From positions 1 to 22,641 of IMG/VR virus record IMGVR_UViG_3300008110_000554: a DNA stretch of 22,641 nucleotides. One strand, given 5' to 3'. Source of the stretch: a virus. Shown piece after piece: positions 1 to 5,562 of this stretch. The stretch's first letter is position 1, and the number at the start of each line of letters is the position of its first letter. Both the position numbers and the translations under genes were made by a program. The notes under the pieces were generated by a model. The model made no database searches. It had not been told where the DNA came from and was given only the letters and a program-made list of their open reading frames with translations.

Positions 1-396
1 AATAAAGAATCCAGTTTGATCTAAAATTTCACCTGTTTCCTCATCAACTACATCTTCCATTTCGAAACCCATGGTTCTCCAGTGGTTCCAATCATGTTTC
101 ATTTCGGTGATGATCAATACAGGGAGTACTCCCATTTTTTGAGCATTAACTGCTACTTCAATGGTCATAGTAGATTTCCCTGTATTTGATTTTCCTCGAA
201 CCATTGAGTTATGGCCCATAGGAATTCCAGGGATAGATAGTGCTTCTTGCAAAGCCGGAGAAAATGGAATCCATTTTTGCTCCTTGAACTTAACGTTTGA
301 CGCTAAACCCTTGTTTGCCTTAAATTTGTCTAAACTAAAGGCGGTTTTCAGTTCTTTGTCCGCCGCCTCAGTTAGCGATTTTCTTCCTTTAGCCAT
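1..396 (-). CDS. uvsX: UvsX/RecA-like recombinase, N-terminal part (runs off window)
   Basis: The first 132 codons of a gene that continues past base 1. The ATG is at 396-394, 14 nt after the gp32 stop codon, so the two genes are probably co-transcribed. The protein shows a short basic/helical N-terminus, a lead-in of the type IPFSPALQEALSIPGIPMG, and then a Walker A motif, GKSNTGKST, at about residues 68-76. A beta-strand segment ending in ITEMKHDW follows. This arrangement fits the RecA/UvsX core, and the position directly after gp32 fits a recombination/replication module in which UvsX loads on ssDNA and gp32 competes for it. The Walker B and DNA-binding loops lie outside the window. Another RecA-fold ATPase, such as a DnaB-like helicase, is possible but less likely given the neighbour and the length of the N-terminal lead. 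Confidence 0.72.
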   Translation of the reverse strand, partial: MAKGRKSLTEAADKELKTAFSLDKFKANKGLASNVKFKEQKWIPFSPALQEALSIPGIPMGHNSMVRGKSNTGKSTMTIEVAVNAQKMGVLPVLIITEMKHDWNHWRTMGFEMEDVVDEETGEILDQTGFFI

Positions 397-410
397 AACC
401 TTAATTCAAA

Positions 411-1241
411 TTAAAATGGCATATCATCATCCTCTTCAAACAAATCATCAAATGCTTCTGCTTTTGATTTTTTAGCTGCTGGTTTAGTAGACAAGCTATA
501 GTTTGATTGAGGTTTTTCTTCCTTTTCTTCTACTGGGAGTAGACCATCTGATGGAGTAAAGTCTTCATCTTCTTCAGGGTTCAACCATTCTTGAAGTGCT
601 GCTTTGATATCATCAAAAGGAAGCATTTTGTAAATGTCTTTTGGATTAACTTGATCATCCAACCACAATTCCAATTCTTTATTATCTTCAGATAATGGAG
701 ACGTTTTCATTGACGGTTGAATAGTAGTTTTGTTGTACACAGTACCTGTTGATTCAGGACCTACAGTAACCAATTTAATGTCACGGCCAGTCATGATGTC
801 TGTGAAATCACCTACTTCTTCATCAGCAGCCATTTGCAAGAATGCCTCGTAAATTTCTTTACCAAATTCCCACAAGTGAACACCTTCAGATTCTTGTCCA
901 CGAACAATTACAGGAGCAAAGATACGAACTTTCGGATCTAATTTCTTAGCCAAGCGCCAGTTTTCTTTGTCGTTTGTACCACGAAGTTGTTTTGCAAATT
1001 CAGCAATTGGATCTTTTTCGCCCCAGTTCAAAGGAGAAGCGATTACCTTTTTACTACCAATACCATAGTAAAATTTCATTTCCGTAAATGGAAACTCTTT
1101 GTTGTATTTGAAAGGAACAACACGAACCGTTTGTTTACCAACTTGCGGTTTAAAGCGCTTTGTTTGGTTGTTTGAGCCACCACCTGATGAGGGTTGTTTT
1201 TGCATCGACTCAAGTTTCTTCTTGATTGCATCTAGATTCAT
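411..1241 (-). CDS. gp32: gp32-like single-stranded DNA-binding protein
   Basis: A 276-residue protein with the gp32 layout. The N-terminus is basic and Lys/Gln-rich (about 1-35). The OB-type core follows with the strand VGKQTVRVVPFKYN, a central LDPKVRIFAPVIVRGQE block and HLWEFGKEIYEAF. A linker leads to a very acidic C-terminal tip, FDDLFEEDDDMPF, the usual protein-interaction tail of phage and bacterial SSBs. It would coat ssDNA in replication and recombination and work with the UvsX encoded next door. By eye the protein contains no cysteine at all, so the Cys/His zinc ribbon of T4 gp32 is absent; the region that would hold it reads ASPLNWGEKDPIAEFAKQL. Start at ATG 1241-1239 without a Shine-Dalgarno sequence. 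I saw no T4-style autoregulatory pseudoknot in the 60-nt leader. Confidence 0.85.
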   Translation of the reverse strand: MNLDAIKKKLESMQKQPSSGGGSNNQTKRFKPQVGKQTVRVVPFKYNKEFPFTEMKFYYGIGSKKVIASPLNWGEKDPIAEFAKQLRGTNDKENWRLAKKLDPKVRIFAPVIVRGQESEGVHLWEFGKEIYEAFLQMAADEEVGDFTDIMTGRDIKLVTVGPESTGTVYNKTTIQPSMKTSPLSEDNKELELWLDDQVNPKDIYKMLPFDDIKAALQEWLNPEEDEDFTPSDGLLPVEEKEEKPQSNYSLSTKPAAKKSKAEAFDDLFEEDDDMPF

Positions 1242-1269
1242 AGTATAACTAATTTATTTGTTTACAACT

Positions 1270-1301
1270 TTAATATAATAACCTTTATTCACTAAACCAA
1301 A
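1270..1301 (-). promoter_or_regulatory. possible Bacteroidota-type promoter for gp32 (weak match)
   Basis: In the 60-nt gap before gp32 the minus strand reads TTTG at 1301-1298, 20 nt, then TATATTAA at 1277-1270. The Bacteroidota consensus is TTTG, about 19-21 nt, then TAnnTTTG. The -7 element matches 4 of the 6 defined bases, so chance in AT-rich DNA is a serious alternative. Confidence 0.25.
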
Positions 1302-1763
1302 CTAGATTTCAACTATTTTAAAAATCTTTGTGTTTAGTTGCTTTATCTCATTGTGTTGAGTTAGCAATATACAATTTCTATAGTGTTGCCAGTTTACTGG
1401 GAAATTTGTATCAACTGCTCCTCCATTGAGTTTTTTAATCAACTCGTTTAGGGCATTTATTGTATATAGTGTATTTGATTCTTTTTTTCTGTGTACCAAA
1501 ATGGTATTGTCGGGAATGTCATTTATGTTACCTTGATCTACATTGTATGTGATAACATACTCGTTATTGCTTTTAACATGTAACACAAACATTTTATTGT
1601 ACATGATAGAATAACGTCTTGACAGTTCTCCAACTAACGCCTCTAAATCATCCAAGGAAGTAAATGTGCAAAACAATCTATTGTTCATCAATAACGTATC
1701 AAATGTAAAATCATAGTCGAATTGATTATACATATGATGGGGTTGTTCCAAAGTGATGTTCAT
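1302..1763 (-). CDS. conserved-looking phage protein of unknown function
   Basis: A 153-residue soluble protein that I do not recognise confidently. It begins MNITLEQPHHMYNQFDYDF and has a central block (DDLEALVGELSRRYSIMYNKMFVLHVK) followed by a strand-rich part and then NTLYTINALNELIKKLNG. The last 30 residues, after VNWQHYRN, include ILLTQHNEIKQLNT. There is no signal peptide, membrane segment or metal-binding cluster. It sits between the polymerase-like gene (5 nt upstream) and gp32, so a role in replication or its regulation is a reasonable inference but nothing more. The mixed alpha/beta pattern would be compatible with a small regulatory or nucleic-acid-binding protein. Start ATG at 1763-1761. 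Confidence 0.7.
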   Translation of the reverse strand: MNITLEQPHHMYNQFDYDFTFDTLLMNNRLFCTFTSLDDLEALVGELSRRYSIMYNKMFVLHVKSNNEYVITYNVDQGNINDIPDNTILVHRKKESNTLYTINALNELIKKLNGGAVDTNFPVNWQHYRNCILLTQHNEIKQLNTKIFKIVEI

Positions 1764-1768
1764 AACTT

Positions 1769-2743
1769 TTATTTAATATTATCGTAGTTTGTACCTTTTT
1801 TGGTTTTAACTTGTAATTTGTATTTGTTAAATATTCCTAATATTTTAAGCATTACATCAGGTTCATTTTCATCATAATCAAATAAAAATGAATCATAAAC
1901 ATATAGCACGAGTTTAGTATTTTTCCCTCGCAATATCTTAAATATATCCCACAATATATTAACATTATTTGCGGTCTCCAAGTTTTGTAACACGTAATTT
2001 AACAACTTTTGCGGATTCATATTTTCCAGTTCGTTGTTATAAAACTTATAATCCGAAATGGGGCATTTAATATGTCCACTAAAGTTAAATGTTTCCCACA
2101 AATCGTCAGTATATGCTACTACTTTTTTAAAGAAGGGAAGTTCCCTATATTCTTTCCAAACTCCTCCATAAAGTTGCTTAAACGTAATTTCTTTCGCTTT
2201 GGCGTAATCCACATTATACATTGTAGCGAAACTCCCATGAATATCAAGGCTATCGAAAGTATAGTCAAGTAGGTTAGCAAGAAGGGTAGGGTGATAAGCA
2301 CTAATATCCATTTCCAAAAATGAACTGTTGCGCGGTATAAAACATTTTCTCTCTCCATTGTCTTTATTTAATGCTGAAAAATTTATATTGTTAAAAGTGT
2401 TTGATGGTCTTGTTGTTAATGTGTTTAAGTTATAGTGCGTGTATATAAACTCGTTTGCTTCTTTGTCAAAGTACTGTTCAAATAACACTTGGTCTACTTT
2501 TATACCCGCTCGTTCTAGTTGATTAAACACCAATGCCGCCTTATTGTAAAACGAGTTAAATCTTATTTCTTCGTAGTTTGCAAAGTTTTGTTCACATACC
2601 TCATAATGTTTTACGATCGGTACAATTGTGTTTAGATTTTGTATCTCCGGGTACCTGTTGTAAATTTGTGTGTGAGCTGTTGTTAGTTGAGGTATATACG
2701 TATTGGGGGAGGGGTATTGGGGGAGGGGGAGGGTTGTATACAA
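1769..2743 (-). CDS. family A DNA polymerase-like palm/fingers domain (3' part of a split gene)
   Basis: This frame carries the recognisable polymerase motifs of family A (Pol I/T7 type). LERAGIKVDQ near residue 75 matches the pre-palm IERNGVKID of E. coli Pol I. LTTRPSN followed by NINF corresponds to the TGRLSS...NIP segment. Motif A is EMDISAYHP. DIHGSFATMY matches the conserved DIH. The O-helix is AKEITFKQLYGG (Lys, Phe and Tyr at the Pol I spacing). Motif C is YVYDSFLFD. Both catalytic aspartates are present, but the motif A glutamate is His, the motif C pair HD is YD, and the O-helix arginine position looks like Tyr. The only start available in this frame is TTG at 2743, two codons after an in-frame TAA, so it is unlikely to be an independent gene. 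The upstream frame (2683-3033) encodes the missing N-terminus, and removing one 14-bp repeat joins them into 416 codons. Confidence 0.75.
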   Translation of the reverse strand: MYTTLPLPQYPSPNTYIPQLTTAHTQIYNRYPEIQNLNTIVPIVKHYEVCEQNFANYEEIRFNSFYNKAALVFNQLERAGIKVDQVLFEQYFDKEANEFIYTHYNLNTLTTRPSNTFNNINFSALNKDNGERKCFIPRNSSFLEMDISAYHPTLLANLLDYTFDSLDIHGSFATMYNVDYAKAKEITFKQLYGGVWKEYRELPFFKKVVAYTDDLWETFNFSGHIKCPISDYKFYNNELENMNPQKLLNYVLQNLETANNVNILWDIFKILRGKNTKLVLYVYDSFLFDYDENEPDVMLKILGIFNKYKLQVKTKKGTNYDNIK

Positions 2744-3033
2744 TGCTTAAGAGCAAAATAATGTAAAAACTCTTTTCTATCCCTTACATAAATGTGTTGT
2801 ATACTGTTTAATACTTTTAAACAATCCTCTATTGTTGCATTTATTGTTTCGCTATGATTTACAGGAATAATGTATCCTTTTGTATCATTTTTTGGACGAA
2901 TATATAAAGCACACACATCATTTTCAACAGCATGTAAGTTATGTGAGTTGGGTATTACCTCAACATAAGCTACATCATGTTTTAAACTTGCGAGTAATTC
3001 AATATGTTTAGGATCTTCTATCAGCCAGTACAT
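2683..3033 (-). CDS. degenerate 3'-5' exonuclease-like N-terminal part of the split family A polymerase
   Basis: A 116-codon frame starting at ATG 3033-3031. Its central part, with AVENDVCALYIRPKNDT leading to GYIIPVNHSE, parallels the strand order around the exonuclease domain of Pol I (SANLVGLSFAI...AAYIPVAH). The Exo I position, FDTET in Pol I, reads YVEVI here, so the metal-binding Asp/Glu pair is lost and proofreading is unlikely. The last codons run through the C-rich strand of the repeat tract, encode a Pro-rich stretch (IQPSPSPNTPPP), and end at a stop 61 nt inside the next frame. If one 14-bp repeat copy is removed, residues 1-107 join directly to the polymerase domain. As written the product would be a short, probably non-functional fragment. 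Confidence 0.6.
   Translation of the reverse strand: MYWLIEDPKHIELLASLKHDVAYVEVIPNSHNLHAVENDVCALYIRPKNDTKGYIIPVNHSETINATIEDCLKVLNSIQHIYVRDRKEFLHYFALKHCIQPSPSPNTPPPIRIYLN
2701..2733. repeat. perfect 14-bp tandem repeat in a G-rich tract at the polymerase frame break
   Basis: The unit TATTGGGGGAGGGG occurs twice back to back (2701-2714 and 2715-2728) and is followed by GAGGG to 2733. Fourteen is not a multiple of three, so the second copy shifts the reading frame. Deleting one copy moves the frame that starts at 3033 exactly into the frame ending at 1769. The tract also has five runs of three or more G (5, 4, 5, 5, 3), enough for a G-quadruplex on the plus strand, which is the transcription template. 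Nothing else in this AT-rich window looks like it. Confidence 0.93.
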
Positions 3034-3056
3034 GCTTTGAAGATACTAACTTATTT

Positions 3057-3689
3057 TTAAAAACCCAAATATCTAGTAAAATCTCCTTTAAAATATTGAA
3101 CAAATCCTGTCCAATTATTTATTGAAGATGCTCTGTTTACACTAGTTGAATTAAACAATGCTACTTGGGAAGGATCCCCCATAATAGACCATTGTAATGA
3201 TAGTACTGAGTATAAATCATATGCTGTTGTTGGGTCTTGGTTTTTTACACGATCGTGATCGGATTGGGAAATTTCAAAGTAAATTAATTCATTATTTTTT
3301 TTACAAAAATAGCGTATAAAGTAACCACGTTTTTTATCTTCAGCAGTAGGTAAAGTTAAATTAAATTGAGGGATAATTCTATCTTGAGGAGTAACAATGC
3401 TACTATATTGATATTTTGGTTCTAAAATATTGGTTATGATCAAATTATTAGCAGGAGTTTGAAGTTCTCTACCTACTTCAAGATTGCTTAAAAGTGGTGA
3501 ATATGGGTATAAAGGTAAACTTGGACTTTCTTGAGGATTTTTTCCTGTAAAAAGTTGTCCTGTTGAAGTTTTATAGTAATACCCTATATAAGATTCAGCA
3601 ACTGAGGAAAATTGATTTGAAGTGGTAGTATATTCTCCCCCATTAGTGTATAGATCTGTCTTAACTTGGGATTTAGGGTAATATGCCAT
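3057..3689 (-). CDS. unknown protein, probable tail/baseplate component
   Basis: A 210-residue protein without a signal peptide or membrane segment. It begins MAYYPKSQVKTDLYTNGGEY and contains SYIGYYYKTSTGQLFTGKNP, a Pro-rich stretch (SPSLPLYPYSPLL) and a strand-rich second half with RGYFIRYFCKKNNELIYFE. I do not recognise a family. It is the last gene of the hub/hydrolase block: its start is 15 nt after the preceding stop, and the spacer reads ACATATTTATTAAT, a variant of the leader motif seen before other genes here. The next gene downstream belongs to the replication block. Co-transcription with the hub genes suggests a baseplate or tail-tip role, by context only. Confidence 0.65.
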   Translation of the reverse strand: MAYYPKSQVKTDLYTNGGEYTTTSNQFSSVAESYIGYYYKTSTGQLFTGKNPQESPSLPLYPYSPLLSNLEVGRELQTPANNLIITNILEPKYQYSSIVTPQDRIIPQFNLTLPTAEDKKRGYFIRYFCKKNNELIYFEISQSDHDRVKNQDPTTAYDLYSVLSLQWSIMGDPSQVALFNSTSVNRASSINNWTGFVQYFKGDFTRYLGF

Positions 3690-3703
3690 ATTAATAAATA
3701 TGT

Positions 3704-4585
3704 TTAAACGTATACTTCTGTTTTGGAAGGATCATAGGTAAAATGCCAATCTTCATTAACAGATTTACCTTCATACCAAGACCATCCATATTTAACGCCA
3801 TTTTTCTTAATCCAATCTTGTACATTTTTAGGTTGAATATCAATAGCTTTACCCCAACCATGGTTTGAAGTTCCAGGGAATGCTGCCGCTACATTCTCGG
3901 TTTTTATTTTACGTCTTTTAGCTCCAGCTTTAGGAGAAGTATCATTATATGATCCACCAGTAGCTACATAATATTCCCAGTCAAATATAGCCGTTTGGGC
4001 TTCATATGTTCTGTAAGAAGAACCTAAAACAGGATTTAAACCTTCTTTTTTCATGTCTTCTACCATTCTTAAATATGCATCTGCAGCTTCAACTGCTAAT
4101 TTATTAATTCCTCCTACGCTTTTTAAAGCACTATCAGGAAGTCTTCCATTCCCACCTTCGGTACCTGCAGGTATGTTAACTGTAGGGGCAGTATCAACTT
4201 GGGCTTCTTCAGATTGGGCAGCAAATGAAATACTACTAGTTATGATATTGTCTATAGGGCCGGTTTTAGGGATTAATGTAGTAGTAACATTAGTTTCCCA
4301 ATCACCGCCTTGAATCTTATGATCTATTCCTGTCACAATAAAATCAGTTGTTTTAGTGTATCCAGGGGGTAAAAAACTAGTATCTATAGAAAGTTCATTG
4401 TAAATCTTAATTCCACTAATACCATCCATAGTAAATGAAATGTTAAAGGGGATAAAACCAATTGATCCAGCAGATTGTTTTTGTTTTCCTTCAGTATCTT
4501 TTTGTTTGCCAGAGACTAAGACTTTGAAGTATTCAGTTGCTACTTCTAAATTTTCATTTATTCTTGAATCTACAAAATGTGGCAT
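3704..4585 (-). CDS. hub-tail protein with C-terminal M15 (VanY/L-Ala-D-Glu type) peptidase
   Basis: 293 residues in two parts. Residues 1-131 are a structural domain shared at roughly 80% identity with the gene just upstream; motifs include SAGSIGFIPFNISFTMDGIS and GIDHKIQGGDWET, which resemble the C-terminal end of baseplate hub proteins. A Gly-rich linker (about 135-155) leads to an M15 peptidase domain (about 156-290) with SYRT at 190-193, a PGTSNHGWGKAIDI block giving the zinc ligands His242 and Asp249, and EDWHF giving Glu278 and His281. M15 enzymes cut peptidoglycan cross-link or stem peptides; fused to a hub piece this would open the wall during infection. Only 3 nt separate it from the upstream stop. 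Start ATG 4585-4583. Confidence 0.85.
   Translation of the reverse strand: MPHFVDSRINENLEVATEYFKVLVSGKQKDTEGKQKQSAGSIGFIPFNISFTMDGISGIKIYNELSIDTSFLPPGYTKTTDFIVTGIDHKIQGGDWETNVTTTLIPKTGPIDNIITSSISFAAQSEEAQVDTAPTVNIPAGTEGGNGRLPDSALKSVGGINKLAVEAADAYLRMVEDMKKEGLNPVLGSSYRTYEAQTAIFDWEYYVATGGSYNDTSPKAGAKRRKIKTENVAAAFPGTSNHGWGKAIDIQPKNVQDWIKKNGVKYGWSWYEGKSVNEDWHFTYDPSKTEVYV
4193..4585 (-). repeat. copy 2 of the duplicated hub-tail domain
   Basis: Encodes residues 1-131 of the M15 hub-tail protein. I counted about 23 differences in 131 residues against the copy at 5162-5554, with no gaps, from MPHFVDSRINENLEVATEYF through the SFAAQ.EEAQ segment. Similarity ends sharply where the catalytic domains begin. 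Confidence 0.9.
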
Positions 4586-4588
4586 AAT

Positions 4589-5554
4589 TTAAAAGCTTCC
4601 GTAAAGTTTTATAATTAATTCTTTAACTTGAGCTAAATATGCTATTCTATCTTTAAATGATTTATCAGGACTATTTGCAGATATAGCTTCTTGTTTCATA
4701 ATTTCATATACTTTTTGATAAGATTTATTATTCTTACTAAAAAGACTAACTGGATATCCCCATCGTTCAAAAGTAGCCATTGCTGCTAGCATTTCTTCGG
4801 CATTAGTAGCCTGGGCAATGAAAGGTTTTGCGATGCCATCAGTGTAACCACTTCCGGGTTGGAGTTCAGCATATAAATAAGTTAATTGACCTTCAAGTGT
4901 AGAATCAGTTCCTGGGGATACTTTTGCTAATTGGGTTCTTCTATTTCCTAGCCATTGAGCGATTCCAAAAGCGTTAGATGTTGGATTTACTGCTAGAGGA
5001 TTTAATTTTCCTCCAGATTCACCCATTATTGCTGCTACTATACCTGCAGCTTTCCATTTAGGGTATCCTTTTTGGTCTATAAAGAATCTTAAAGCTTTTT
5101 CTACATTATCTCCTCCAGTAAGTGGAGCAGTTGAACCAAGCGTAACTGGGGCAGAAATATTATCAGCTTGAGCTTCTTCGGTTTGAGCAGCAAATGAAAG
5201 GCTACTAGTTATAACATTATCTATAGGACCGGTTTTAGGAATTAAAGTTACGTTTATACTAGTTTCCCAATCACCACCTTGAATCTTATGATCTACACCT
5301 GTTACTATAAAGTCTGTAGTTTTTGTATATCCTGCAGGAAGAAAATTAGTATCTAAAGCTAATTCATTGTAAATTTTTATCCCACTTATACCATCCATAG
5401 TAAATGAGATATTGTATGGAATAAAACCTACAGAACCTGCTGATTGCTTTTGTCTGTTTTCAGCATCTCTTTGTTTGGAAGCAACTAAAGTTTTAAAATA
5501 TTCAGTTGCTACTTCTAAATTTTCGTTTATCCTTGAGTCTACAAAATGTGGCAT
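4589..5554 (-). CDS. hub-tail protein with C-terminal phage tail lysozyme domain
   Basis: 321 residues. Residues 1-131 are the same hub-tail domain as in the next gene downstream. After a linker (about 132-150), residues 151-290 form a lysozyme-like domain of the phage tail lysozyme type. KAAGIVAAIMGESGGKLNP contains the probable catalytic Glu179, followed by NAFGIAQWLGNRRTQL and LEGQLTYLYAELQ, then a conserved-looking FERWGYP. The final 30 residues are helical and extend beyond the domain. It would cut the glycan strands of peptidoglycan from the baseplate, complementing the peptide-cutting M15 enzyme encoded 3 nt downstream. The start ATG 5554-5552 is 8 nt after the hub-like gene's stop, so hub and hydrolases are probably made together. 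Confidence 0.83.
   Translation of the reverse strand: MPHFVDSRINENLEVATEYFKTLVASKQRDAENRQKQSAGSVGFIPYNISFTMDGISGIKIYNELALDTNFLPAGYTKTTDFIVTGVDHKIQGGDWETSINVTLIPKTGPIDNVITSSLSFAAQTEEAQADNISAPVTLGSTAPLTGGDNVEKALRFFIDQKGYPKWKAAGIVAAIMGESGGKLNPLAVNPTSNAFGIAQWLGNRRTQLAKVSPGTDSTLEGQLTYLYAELQPGSGYTDGIAKPFIAQATNAEEMLAAMATFERWGYPVSLFSKNNKSYQKVYEIMKQEAISANSPDKSFKDRIAYLAQVKELIIKLYGSF
5162..5554 (-). repeat. copy 1 of the duplicated hub-tail domain
   Basis: Encodes residues 1-131 of the tail-lysozyme hub protein, colinear with 4193-4585. Most changes are conservative and concentrated in residues 22-34 (a charged, probably exposed stretch) and 98-103. The block FTMDGISGIKIYNEL is identical in both. Confidence 0.9.
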
Positions 5555-5562
5555 ATAATAAC

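Noticed and set aside
161-475. Plus-strand ORF of 104 codons
   Set aside because: It lies opposite uvsX and the end of gp32, has no recognisable motif, and both opposite-strand proteins are clear homologues.
1242-1301. gp32 autoregulatory pseudoknot as in T4
   Set aside because: The 60-nt AT-rich leader has no pair of GC-containing complementary segments that I could arrange into a pseudoknot.
2119-2358. Minus-strand ORF of 79 codons with a hydrophobic, membrane-like segment
   Set aside because: It is in another frame inside the polymerase domain, where motif A, DIH and the O-helix are encoded; the hydrophobic stretch comes from T-rich codons read out of frame.
2701-2733. CRISPR-like or regulatory repeat array
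   Set aside because: Only two units with no spacers, inside coding sequence; slippage duplication explains it better.
2683-2743. Classic -1 programmed ribosomal frameshift in the polymerase gene
   Set aside because: The phase difference would allow -1, but I see no good X XXY YYZ slippery heptamer in frame and no obvious downstream RNA structure; the 14-bp duplication accounts for the shift exactly.
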